Shown here in pieces: positions 1 to 8,226 of a DNA stretch of 64,000 nt; within the stretch, counting starts at the first letter, position 1; every line of letters begins with the position of its first letter. Source of the stretch: Mesorhizobium sp. WSM3859 (GTDB lineage: Bacteria; Pseudomonadota; Alphaproteobacteria; Rhizobiales; Rhizobiaceae); the NCBI RefSeq assembly GCF_002295065.1, contig NZ_NSGG01000014.1, positions 62,001 to 126,000 on the forward strand, written 5' to 3'. Under the pieces are notes generated by a model. The model did no database searches. It had not been told where the DNA came from and saw only the letters and a program-made list of their open reading frames with translations. A program made the position numbers and the translations under genes.

Positions 1-1071
1 ATTGCGACGGCCCAGGCGCAAGAAATGCTGCCGTCCCATGAGGTAATATTGATAGGCTTCTACGTTCCCCGTCGTGCGTTTGCCGATGGCAGCATACTCG
101 CCCGGCATCAGCCGGATCTTCAGGGCATCGACGATGGCCCGCGCGATCTCGTCCTGGAGCGCAAATATGTCGTCAAGATCACGGTCGTAGCGTTCGGCCC
201 ACACATGGTGCCCACTCGTCCCGTCGATCAGCTGCGCGGTGATGCGAACGCGACCACCCGCCTTGCGTACGCTGCCTTCCAGCACATGCGAAACGCGCAA
301 TTGCCGCGCCGCTTCGCTGACGTCCATCGACTTGCCTTTGAGGGCAAAGGTCGTGTTGCGCGCCGTGACTGGCAGCGCCCCGACCTTGCTGAGGTCTGTA
401 ATGATGTCCTCGGTGATGCCGTCAGAGAAGTATTCCTGCTCTGGGTCGCCGCTCATGTTGGTGAAAGGCAGCACGGCGATCGATGGTCGATTGCTTAACG
501 GAAGCGCATCCTTGACCGACGGCACGGACGAGCTGGTGGGGGATAGGTCAATGGACATGACACGGTAAGCGCGTACCGGCTCCGCAATGTTGTGAACCCG
601 TTGTTCGCCGATATCCGTATAGAGGTATTCGAGTTTGCCTCTTACTTGATCGTAAATGGCGCGCCCGATGCAAACGCCGCCAGGCTCCGCTAACTTTTCA
701 AGCCGTGCCGCGATGTTCACTCCGTCTCCGTATATCGTGTCGTCTTCGACGATCACGTCGCCAAGGTTTACGCCCATACGGAACGCCATACGCCGGTTTT
801 CGGGGAGGCCCGCGTTCTCGCCGCCCAGTTCGCGCTGCAGTTCGATCGCACACTGCACGGCGTTAACCGCGCTCCCAAACTCGATCAGCAGGCTGTCCCC
901 GGCCGAGCCGACGATGCGTCCGTGGAACCGCGCGATTTTGGGCTCGAATACGTTAGCTCGGAGCCGCCTCAGCCGTCCCAGCGTTCCCGACTCGTCGGCT
1001 GCCATCAGCCGCGAGTAACCTGCCACGTCGGCGGCCAAAATCGCCGCAAGCCTGCGTTGCTCTTCTCGCAA
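1..1071 (-). CDS. Class III adenylate/guanylate cyclase with C-terminal extension (3' part beyond window)
   Basis: Reading the minus strand from 1071 gives an open frame of 357 codons that runs off the left edge. Residues about 8-180 are a class III nucleotide cyclase domain: the metal-binding Asp pair appears as AADVAGYS (D15) and SAGDSLLIEF (D59), followed by GDGVNIAARLE. From about residue 200 comes SIAVLPFTNMSGD and FSDGITEDIITDLSK, the linker region that in rhizobial cyclases precedes TPR repeats. Likely role: making cAMP or a related signal in the cytoplasm; substrate choice cannot be settled by eye. The start is TTG at 1071-1069, chosen because GGGAGG lies six bases upstream and the cyclase domain begins at once. 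The TPR part is outside the window. Confidence 0.85.
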   Translation of the reverse strand, partial: MREEQRRLAAILAADVAGYSRLMAADESGTLGRLRRLRANVFEPKIARFHGRIVGSAGDSLLIEFGSAVNAVQCAIELQRELGGENAGLPENRRMAFRMGVNLGDVIVEDDTIYGDGVNIAARLEKLAEPGGVCIGRAIYDQVRGKLEYLYTDIGEQRVHNIAEPVRAYRVMSIDLSPTSSSVPSVKDALPLSNRPSIAVLPFTNMSGDPEQEYFSDGITEDIITDLSKVGALPVTARNTTFALKGKSMDVSEAARQLRVSHVLEGSVRKAGGRVRITAQLIDGTSGHHVWAERYDRDLDDIFALQDEIARAIVDALKIRLMPGEYAAIGKRTTGNVEAYQYYLMGRQHFLRLGRRN

Positions 1072-1268
1072 GGAGGACCTCCCGCCAGTTCGAACAATCT
1101 TAGCCTAAGAAACGGCGCGAGCGAGCCCTGTTCGGATGCCTGGAATCCGAAATTGGCTAAGGAAGCATAGCGTACTGCGCGGCAGGTCGCGGAAGCATTC
1201 GGAACGATGCGGGAAGATTTCTGATTCGAGACCACAAAATAATCAATAAAATTAACTACTTGAGCACA

Positions 1269-2522
1269 TCATCCGAGTCCGTGACGTTGACGTATCACGT
1301 TCGTCAGGCTCCCTTGCGCCGGGTAGAGCGGTATCAGGCAGGCTTGCAGGGCGTGGTACAAGTCGGCTTTGCCGACAAACAGCGAATGCGCCGGCTGCAA
1401 TTGCTCATCCAGTTCTTCGAACCATCCGCCATGCTCACGGTCGATATAGGCCCCGGCGATGGTATTCCAGATGCGCCGGTACCATTCTTCATGGAAGGCG
1501 CTTGGGCGATGCTCGGCCAGGAATGAGATAGCGCCCGCGGCCTCTGCGATCGGCCACCAGGGTTTGAAGCGGAACGCCGGCTTGTCGGCCCAGTCGAGGG
1601 TGTAGAAAAAGCCGCCATTGGTTCCATCCCATGCCAGTTCCACGGAGCGCCGAAACAGCATCTCCGCGGCTGGCGGCATCCAGTCGTGCTTCTTGCCGCC
1701 AAGCACCCACAGCTGGAGGGCCAGCCTCGCCCATTCGAGCCAATGTCCGGGCGTCGTCCCCGATGGACGGAACATCTCGTTGACCGCCCGGTAGGAACGG
1801 TCGATTGCCCACTGCTCGTCGAAATGCTCGGCGACGCGAAAATCGCACTCGCGGGCGCGGCGGTTGATGATCAGGTCGGCAATGCGCTCCGCCTTGCGCA
1901 GGTATTCCTGATCGGCGGTCGCCTCATAGGCGGCCATCAATGCCTCCGTCAGGTGCATGTTGGAATTCTGGCCACGATAACCGCGCATCGGCGTCCAGTC
2001 GCGCTCGAACTCCTCGGCGATGGCGCCGTGCTGCTCTTCCCAGAACCGATCGTTCAGGATCGTGGTGACGTCTGCCAGCATTCCGTCGGCCAAAGGGTGG
2101 CCCACCAGCTTCGCGCTTGATGCCGCAAGCAGCACAAAGGCGTGGCCATAGCCCTGTTTGCTGGCATCCCTGGGCCCGTCGTCGTCGAGCGACCACATGT
2201 AGCCGCCATGCTTCGCATCACGATGGCAGTGCCAAAGATACTGCATTCCGTGATCAATCATGCGGTCACTTCCGGGCCGCCCGAGCAGACTGGCGATGAC
2301 GTAGCAATGGACGGCCCGGGCAGTGGTGTGGATTGGCCTGACGGCTTTCCCGGGCAGGGGCTTGCCAATCGCATCGAGATCGAAGAAGCCGCCCTGCCCG
2401 TTGATGGCGACCGGATCGAAAAGGTCGAACAGGATATTTGCCTGCTTCGTGAGCCAGGCGCGGTGCCATGGCGCATCACGCCAGGCGCCGGGACTGGACG
2501 ACGTAAATGAAAATTCCGGCAT
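1269..2522 (-). CDS. AGE-family epimerase/isomerase (N-acylglucosamine 2-epimerase or mannose/sulfoquinovose isomerase type)
   Basis: This 417-residue protein has the normal length for the (alpha/alpha)6-barrel AGE superfamily. Diagnostic blocks are SKQGYGHAFVLLA (about 121-133), RGYRGQNSNMHLTEA (180-194, with the conserved His190) and GKADLYHALQ near the C-terminus (second His). Family members interconvert aldose and ketose or epimerise N-acyl-hexosamines; the substrate cannot be told from sequence. The N-terminus lacks a signal peptide, so the protein is cytoplasmic. It stands alone, with no sugar transporter or kinase beside it. Confidence 0.85.
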   Translation of the reverse strand: MPEFSFTSSSPGAWRDAPWHRAWLTKQANILFDLFDPVAINGQGGFFDLDAIGKPLPGKAVRPIHTTARAVHCYVIASLLGRPGSDRMIDHGMQYLWHCHRDAKHGGYMWSLDDDGPRDASKQGYGHAFVLLAASSAKLVGHPLADGMLADVTTILNDRFWEEQHGAIAEEFERDWTPMRGYRGQNSNMHLTEALMAAYEATADQEYLRKAERIADLIINRRARECDFRVAEHFDEQWAIDRSYRAVNEMFRPSGTTPGHWLEWARLALQLWVLGGKKHDWMPPAAEMLFRRSVELAWDGTNGGFFYTLDWADKPAFRFKPWWPIAEAAGAISFLAEHRPSAFHEEWYRRIWNTIAGAYIDREHGGWFEELDEQLQPAHSLFVGKADLYHALQACLIPLYPAQGSLTNVIRQRHGLG

Positions 2523-2817
2523 TCAATGTTTCCTGGTGGGCGTGAACAGGTTGACGGTTGGCGGCGCCGCGTTAGCGGACACGTCCTTTATACAGATAAC
2601 GAGCCGCGCGAATGAACCCGTTGAGGCATCATATCGGTGCATGGGTCTTTGAGAATGTTCGGAATCGTCAAAGGCCAAGCCCATGGCGGATGGGCTGGAG
2701 GAGGGGCGGAGTTGTCACGCTCGCGTCACTGAGCCGCGAAGCACGGTCCGCGTGTTGGTCGTCACCGTGCGTTCGGACTTGAAGAGCTCAATTGGGCGAG
2801 CCGGCCTTTGTGCCCTT

Positions 2818-3642
2818 TCACACGGTCAACAGACGAGCCAACAACGCCGCGGCTGGTGTCTCGGCCAAGCCAAGATCGCGGACGCTGCTCATGTGGTTGG
2901 CGCCTGCGAGGCTCATGCGTGAAACGACCAGCCCTTGCCGTTCGAGATTCTCTGCGAAAGCGGCGGCCTGGCTGTGGAAAGGCGGCGTTTCCTCGGCGCC
3001 GACGGATACCGCGACCGCGACGCCCGGATCGAAGCTGTGATCGATCGGCGAGAACCGCTCAACCTCTTGGTCGGTGATCGCGATCTCGGCCGCGAGAAAC
3101 GACTCCTGCAACGGCCCCAGGTCGTAGATGCCGCTGAACAGAAGCGCGCCTTTGACGCCTGAAGGCCGGGTGTTGTTGTCAAAGAGCATCGTCGCGAGAT
3201 GCGCCCCGGCGGAATGGCCGCTTACCGTCAGTTGGCCGGGATCGCCGCCATAGCTCGCGATGTTGTCATCTATCCATTGCCTGGCGCGGCGTATTTGATC
3301 GACGATCGTCGCCATTCTCACGCTCGGCATCAATGCGTAGTCGACGATGACGGCGATCCCCCCGGCGTTGGTGACGGTGTCTGCTACGTAGGAATAGTCG
3401 CGCTTGGAGAACATGCGCCAGTAGCCGCCATGAATGAACATGTGCACCGGCAGGCGATCGCGTTTTCCCTGCGGGAAGAACAGGTCGACAGTTTCCGTGC
3501 CATCCGGTCCGTAAGGCACGTCGGCGGCCATCGGAACTTTCGCCCTGGTCTCGGCGCTGCGGCGGACGATCTCGGCGACGATGTCGTCGAACTCGGAGAC
3601 GTGGTCGCGAATACGGAATGGATCTTTCGCCATCTGTCTCAT
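2818..3642 (-). CDS. Alpha/beta hydrolase (kynurenine formamidase/BD-FAE-like esterase)
   Basis: The 274-residue protein shows the HGGYW oxyanion motif (71-75), the nucleophile elbow GHSAG (Ser144) and a C-terminal GANHMSS with the probable catalytic His. The HGGxW plus GHSAG combination is typical of KynB-like formamidases and related carboxylesterases. The start codon overlaps the stop of the upstream aldehyde dehydrogenase by one base (TGATG), so the genes are translationally coupled; a second Met is at codon 4. Inference: it hydrolyses an ester or amide intermediate in the same pathway as the two dehydrogenases. No other kyn genes are nearby, so a tryptophan role is not supported. Confidence 0.85.
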   Translation of the reverse strand: MRQMAKDPFRIRDHVSEFDDIVAEIVRRSAETRAKVPMAADVPYGPDGTETVDLFFPQGKRDRLPVHMFIHGGYWRMFSKRDYSYVADTVTNAGGIAVIVDYALMPSVRMATIVDQIRRARQWIDDNIASYGGDPGQLTVSGHSAGAHLATMLFDNNTRPSGVKGALLFSGIYDLGPLQESFLAAEIAITDQEVERFSPIDHSFDPGVAVAVSVGAEETPPFHSQAAAFAENLERQGLVVSRMSLAGANHMSSVRDLGLAETPAAALLARLLTV

Positions 3643-5129
3643 CAGATCGTCACGGCGATGTATTTCGCCTCCATGAACTCGGCGATGCCGTGCTTCTGCC
3701 CGCCTTCGCGCCCAAGCCCGCTCTGCTTGACCCCGCCGAAGGGCGCGGCAGGGTCCGACATCAGGCCGCGATTGAGCGCGATCATGCCGGACTCGATCTT
3801 CGACGCCATGCGCATGCCTTTGGCAAGATCGCGCGTGTAGATATAGGCGGCAAGGCCGTATTCGGTATCGTTCGCCCTTACGATGACTTCCGCCTCGTCC
3901 TCGAAGCGGCTGATTGGCGCCACGGGACCGAATATCTCCTCGTGAGCCATGGCGGCGTCGGCCGGCACCTCGCTCAGCACCGTGGGCGGATAGAAAAATC
4001 CTCGGCCTTCAGTGATCGCGCCGCCGCACAGAACCTTCGCGCCGCGCGCGACCGCGTCCTGGACGAGCCGGTCGATCTTGTCCACGGCTTTCCTGGTGAT
4101 CATCGGCCCGCATTCGGTTTCCGAATCCGTGCCTGGGCCGATTGTCAGCGCCGCCATGCGTTTGCGCAGGCCTTCGGCGAACGCGTCAAGGATGCCGGCC
4201 TGGACATAGAGCCTGTTGGCCGCCGTGCAGGCCTCGCCGGCATTGCGCATCTTGGCGATCATCGCGCCGTCGAGCGCCGCTTCCAGGTCGGCGTCGTCGA
4301 GCACGATGAACGGCGCGTTGCCGCCAAGTTCCATCGAACAGGAAATGACGTGTTTCGCCGCCTCGGCAAGAAGCACGCGGCCAACGCCGGTCGAGCCGGT
4401 GAAGGACAGCTTCCGCACGCGGGCGTCGGCCAGCATGGCCGCGATCACCGGCCCCGGATTCGAGGTGGTGATGACGTTGACCACGCCCGGCGGCACGCCG
4501 GCCTCCTCGTATAGGGCAGCGAGCGCGTAGGCCGTCAGTGGCGTCTCGCTGGCCGGCTTCAGGATGACGGTGCAGCCGGCGGCAAGCGCCGGCGCGATCT
4601 TGCGCGTGGCCATCGCCGCCGGGAAATTCCACGGCGTTACCAAAACGCAAATGCCGATGGGCTGGTAGTCGACCACGATCCGGTTCGCGCCCGACGGGGC
4701 AAGGCCGAACTCGCCGCTGATGCGAACCGCTTCCTCCGCGTTCCAGCGGAAGAACTCGGCCGCGTAGGCGACTTCGCCGCGCGCATCGCGCAGGGCTTTG
4801 CCGTTCTCCAGCGAAATCAACGCGGCCAAGGTCTCGGCACGTTCGGTCATCAATTCGAAGCAGCGCCCCATGATCTCCGAGCGCTTGCGCGGCGGGGTCT
4901 CGCGCCAGCTGGCCGCTGCCTGTGCCGCCGCCTCGACCGCTGCCGCGGCGTCGGCGAGCGTTGCGTCCGGAACCGCGGCGATCACGGCCTCGGTCGACGG
5001 ATCGACCACTTCGATGACACGGCCGTCGGATGCGCGGCGCCATTTCCCGCCGATATAGAGACCATGCGAAAACGCGGCATATTCAATCATGTCGGGATCC
5101 TGGTCGAATAGGTCTATCGAAATGTTCAT
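3642..5129 (-). CDS. NAD(P)-dependent aldehyde dehydrogenase, succinate-semialdehyde dehydrogenase-like
   Basis: A 495-residue ALDH with all catalytic elements counted from the ATG at 5129: PWNFP (Asn168), ELGGNAP (Glu267), GEACTAANR (nucleophile Cys301) and HEEIFGPV near the C-terminus. Closest by pattern to GabD-type succinate-semialdehyde dehydrogenases, but ALDH substrates cannot be assigned safely by eye. The ATG is preferred because GGAG lies eight bases upstream; an alternative GTG at 5150 would overlap the stop of the upstream alcohol dehydrogenase by four bases. It sits between an alcohol dehydrogenase and a hydrolase in one operon, which fits alcohol to aldehyde to acid oxidation. 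Confidence 0.88.
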   Translation of the reverse strand: MNISIDLFDQDPDMIEYAAFSHGLYIGGKWRRASDGRVIEVVDPSTEAVIAAVPDATLADAAAAVEAAAQAAASWRETPPRKRSEIMGRCFELMTERAETLAALISLENGKALRDARGEVAYAAEFFRWNAEEAVRISGEFGLAPSGANRIVVDYQPIGICVLVTPWNFPAAMATRKIAPALAAGCTVILKPASETPLTAYALAALYEEAGVPPGVVNVITTSNPGPVIAAMLADARVRKLSFTGSTGVGRVLLAEAAKHVISCSMELGGNAPFIVLDDADLEAALDGAMIAKMRNAGEACTAANRLYVQAGILDAFAEGLRKRMAALTIGPGTDSETECGPMITRKAVDKIDRLVQDAVARGAKVLCGGAITEGRGFFYPPTVLSEVPADAAMAHEEIFGPVAPISRFEDEAEVIVRANDTEYGLAAYIYTRDLAKGMRMASKIESGMIALNRGLMSDPAAPFGGVKQSGLGREGGQKHGIAEFMEAKYIAVTI

Positions 5130-5146
5130 GGCTTGGGCTCCGTCCC

Positions 5147-6373
5147 TCACATCGTCACGGCGGACATATCGCCGCGATAAGCGGCCCTGACCAGGCGCTG
5201 CATCGCGGGCAGGTCGAAAGGACGGGGATTGTTCTTGATCAGCCGATCGATGCCGAGGGCCTGTTCCGCCGTCCAGTCGATCTTGTCCTCGGCAAGACCG
5301 AGATCAGCCAGCGTCCGGGTGATGCCGATGGCCTTGAACAGTCGCGCAACTTGCGTGATCGTCGCGTCGGCCAGCTGATCTGCATTTCGATCCTGGCGCG
5401 GCAGGCCAAGCGCAATGCCGATTTCCGCTATCTCCGCGGTTGCCGCTGGCAGGTTGTAGCGCATCACATAAGGAAGCATCGTCGCGACGCCCAGGCCATG
5501 CGGCGTGTGGGTGAGCGCGCCGACCGGATACTGCACCGCATGGGCGGCAGCGGTTCCCGCCGTGCCGAAGGCGCAGCCGGCGGCCAACGCCCCCATCATG
5601 ACATCGGCGCGCGCGCTCTCGTTCGACCCATCGCGATAGGCTGCTTCGAGGCTGCGGCCCAGGAGCCTGATCGCCAGAAGGGCGAAATGATCGGTCAGCG
5701 CGCTCTTGCCGACGAAGACATGGCGTTGCGCCAGATCGGCATCCGCACCGCGTCTTGCCGCGGTGAAGGCTTCGATCGCATGCGTCAGCGCATCGGCGCC
5801 GGCGATGGCGGTTAGCGATGGGGGACAACTCGCCGTCAGGTCCGGGTCGCACAGCGCAACCGCGGCGATGAGATGCGGGCTGGAGATGCCGACCTTGAGC
5901 GTCCGCTCCGGGTCGGAGATCACCGCGACGGGAGTGACTTCGGAACCGGTGCCGGCCGTGGTCGGCACTGCGATAAGGGGAAGGGTAGGGCCTGGCACCT
6001 TGAACTCACCATAATAGTCCTGGAGCTTGCCGCCATGGCTGATGAGCAGCCCGGCGCATTTCGCCATATCGAGGCAACTGCCGCCCCCGACGCCGATCAC
6101 CATGTCCGGCTCGAAACCCTTCGCCGCCGCGATGCAAGCGCCGACGCTGTCGCGCGGCACATCCGGCAAGGTGCGGTCGTAGACGAGCGTGTCGATCCGG
6201 GCAGCCTTCAGCCCATCGAGCATTTCGATGAACTCAGGCGTGCTGGCGAGCCGTTCGTCGGTGCAGATGAATGCGCGCCGGCCATATCGCCCGGCAATGG
6301 CAGGCAGCGCATGGCGCTGGCCTTTGCCGAAGAGGATTTCGCGCGGCAGGCGCGCGGCTGCAAAAAGGGTCAT
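5147..6373 (-). CDS. Iron-containing (group III) alcohol dehydrogenase
   Basis: The 408-residue protein has the NAD-binding GVGGGSCLDMAK (GGGS at 96-99), PTTAGTGSE (137-145) and metal ligands D194, H198 (DALTHAIEA), H278 and H292 (THTPHG). Family members oxidise primary alcohols or reduce aldehydes, semialdehydes or maleylacetate using Fe2+ or Zn2+. It is the first gene of a three-gene minus-strand operon with the aldehyde dehydrogenase and hydrolase, divergent from a GntR regulator. The palindrome at 6529-6542 lies in its upstream region and is a candidate operator. Confidence 0.88.
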   Translation of the reverse strand: MTLFAAARLPREILFGKGQRHALPAIAGRYGRRAFICTDERLASTPEFIEMLDGLKAARIDTLVYDRTLPDVPRDSVGACIAAAKGFEPDMVIGVGGGSCLDMAKCAGLLISHGGKLQDYYGEFKVPGPTLPLIAVPTTAGTGSEVTPVAVISDPERTLKVGISSPHLIAAVALCDPDLTASCPPSLTAIAGADALTHAIEAFTAARRGADADLAQRHVFVGKSALTDHFALLAIRLLGRSLEAAYRDGSNESARADVMMGALAAGCAFGTAGTAAAHAVQYPVGALTHTPHGLGVATMLPYVMRYNLPAATAEIAEIGIALGLPRQDRNADQLADATITQVARLFKAIGITRTLADLGLAEDKIDWTAEQALGIDRLIKNNPRPFDLPAMQRLVRAAYRGDMSAVTM

Positions 6374-6528
6374 GGATCGAGATCTTTCGAGAAAGACTGA
6401 TGGAAAGCATCGTGTTCATCGGCAGGGCGGCCTTCAGTCCGCAAGCCGTTGCTCTGTCGGCTCCTTGCCCGCGTCGTTGAGTGCTGCGATACGGTTCCTA
6501 GCTCCGTCCGTATCCTCTATAAAATCGT

Positions 6529-6542
6529 ATAGGATATCCTAT
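6529..6542. promoter_or_regulatory. Perfect 14-bp palindrome, candidate GntR operator
   Basis: ATAGGATATCCTAT is a perfect palindrome in the 220-bp gap between the divergent alcohol dehydrogenase operon and the GntR gene. A further TATCCT at 6511-6516 pairs with AGGATA at 6531-6536, so half-sites are repeated. FadR/FCD-type GntR proteins bind short palindromes in just this setting; binding itself is inference. Confidence 0.55.
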
Positions 6543-6593
6543 TGAGTTGGCTGGAGCATCATGTTAGGGCTCGTTCCTGTCAAGAGGTAACCG

Positions 6594-7292
6594 ATGGAAA
6601 ATCCCGACCTGACGGCTGAAATCGAAGCTCGCTCAAGCGGTCGCATCCAGCGCGCCAACGGCTTGGCGGGCGATGTTTACGAAGCAATCTTCGCGCAATT
6701 GATGTCGCTTAAGATTCCGCCGGGAGCGCGCATCACCGTCGACAACCTCGTCAGGGAATTCGACGTTTCACACACGCCTATCCGCGAAGCGCTTGGGCGG
6801 TTGGAAGGCGAGGGCCTGGTGGTCAAGACCCACCTGATCGGCTATCGCGCGGCCCCGCAAATCACCCGGCGTCGGTTCGATGAACTTTACGAACTGCGCC
6901 TTCTGTTGGAGCCTGCTGCCGCTGCCAAGGCTACGGCAACCCTGGATGAAGAGCGCCTTGCGGTGTTGCAGGAAGCGGCAGGCGTGATGGCGCGGCGGGT
7001 GGGAAAGGACGAGCGCCTGCGCTACTCGAATTTCGCGCGGCAGGACGCGATCTTCCACGACAAGATCATGGAATTCGCACAGAACAAGCTCATCCGCGAG
7101 ACGCTGAACCACCAGCATACGCACTTCCACATCTTCCGTCTGATGTATCACTCGCGCGTCACCGAAGAAGCGCTGGATGAGCACGAGGCGATCCTCGCTG
7201 CTTTCGCAGCCGGCGACGCGCATGCCGCCGAGAAGGCGATGCAAGTGCACATTGAGAATTCGCGGGACCGCCTCCTGCCCGCCTTCGAGTAA
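6594..7292 (+). CDS. GntR-family transcriptional regulator (FCD/FadR subfamily)
   Basis: A 232-residue regulator with an N-terminal winged helix (about 25-95; FDVSHTPIREALGRLEGEGLV is the recognition segment, split here as FDVSHTPIREAL and GRLEGEGLV) and an all-helical FCD effector domain (about 105-225, with metal-type residues around FHDKIM and the late His). FCD regulators usually sense an organic acid and control an adjacent catabolic operon. It is divergent from the dehydrogenase operon and only 15 bases upstream of the DJ-1 gene. The palindrome at 6529-6542 is the likely binding site. The effector is unknown. Confidence 0.88.
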   Translation: MENPDLTAEIEARSSGRIQRANGLAGDVYEAIFAQLMSLKIPPGARITVDNLVREFDVSHTPIREALGRLEGEGLVVKTHLIGYRAAPQITRRRFDELYELRLLLEPAAAAKATATLDEERLAVLQEAAGVMARRVGKDERLRYSNFARQDAIFHDKIMEFAQNKLIRETLNHQHTHFHIFRLMYHSRVTEEALDEHEAILAAFAAGDAHAAEKAMQVHIENSRDRLLPAFE

Positions 7293-7307
7293 CCGAAAGG
7301 ACAAGTC

Positions 7308-7901
7308 ATGCCAGCCAAGAAGATACTGATGCTGACCGGTGAGTTCACCGAGGAATATGAAATCTTTGTCTATCAACAGGCGATGGAGGCCGTCGGTCAC
7401 ACCGTCCATGTCGTTTGCCCCGACAAGAATGCAGGCGACGTGATCAAGACCTCGCTGCACGATTTCGAGGGTGACCAGACCTATACCGAGAAGCTCGGCC
7501 ACTATGCCCTGATCAACAAGACGTTCGCCGATGCGGAGAAGCAGCTCGACCAATACGACGCCGTCTATTGCGCCGGCGGCCGCGGACCGGAATACATCCG
7601 CACCGACAAGCGCATTCAGGCGATGGTACGCCATTTCCACGAAACGAAGAAACCGATCTTCACTATCTGCCACGGCGTGCAGATCCTGATTGCGGTCGAT
7701 GGCGTCGTGCGCGGCAAGAAGGTCGGTGCGCTGGCGGCCTGCGAGCCGGAGGTAACGCTCGCCGGCGGCACCTATATCGACCTGTCTCCGACGGAGGCTT
7801 ATGTCGACGGCACGATGGTTTCGGCCAAAGGCTGGACGGCTCTCGCCGCCTTCATCCGGGAATGCCTGAATGTGCTCGGCACGGAAATCCGGCACGGCTA
7901 G
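7308..7901 (+). CDS. DJ-1/PfpI-family protein
   Basis: The 197-residue protein has the DJ-1/PfpI fold with nucleophile elbow TICHGVQIL (Cys121-His122) and a conserved acidic residue early (Glu15 or Glu16). Family members include glyoxalase III/deglycase-like enzymes, isonitrile hydratases and proteases of the PfpI group; this size and the C-H-G motif fit the PfpI-like group. A strong GAAAGGA ribosome site precedes the ATG. It lies 15 bases after gntR and is probably co-transcribed, suggesting protection against reactive carbonyls made by the neighbouring dehydrogenases (inference). Confidence 0.85.
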   Translation: MPAKKILMLTGEFTEEYEIFVYQQAMEAVGHTVHVVCPDKNAGDVIKTSLHDFEGDQTYTEKLGHYALINKTFADAEKQLDQYDAVYCAGGRGPEYIRTDKRIQAMVRHFHETKKPIFTICHGVQILIAVDGVVRGKKVGALAACEPEVTLAGGTYIDLSPTEAYVDGTMVSAKGWTALAAFIRECLNVLGTEIRHG

Positions 7902-8226
7902 GATCTGGCGGAACGCAGAAAGACTTGGAGCGGGTGGCCGGTTCTGGGTGGAAGGCGCATCTCTCCAAGTACCCAATATTGCAATCTTTCATCTGTCGAA
8001 GAGTGGCCATTCTTCGACAGCAAGGAAACTCGCGATTATCTAACCTGGAGCCTGGCCGGCTTTGCCGGCTGACTAAACCGATGCTCGACCTGTCGCCGTT
8101 CAAAGCCGACAGATTCTAGATTCCTGCGGCAAATCTCTCGCTTGCGACTCGGATATGCCGCTTCAAGTTGCTCCATCGGATAACGGATTGGAGTAGCTGG
8201 AGAGAGCTGCAGGGAAACGACGCCTC
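7902..8226. other. Gene-free stretch with two inverted repeats
   Basis: No convincing ORF was found. The stretch holds a perfect 10-bp inverted repeat, CTGTCGAAGA (7993-8002) and TCTTCGACAG (8011-8020), separated by 8 bases, and a GCCGGC-TTT-GCCGGC stem-loop at 8055-8069. Neither is followed by a T-run. They may end transcription of the DJ-1 gene or regulate the following dehydrogenase. Confidence 0.5.

Noticed and set aside
1005..1235. 76-codon minus-strand frame at the start of the cyclase gene
   Set aside because: It overlaps the cyclase start in another frame, has no recognisable features, and the cyclase TTG has a better ribosome site.
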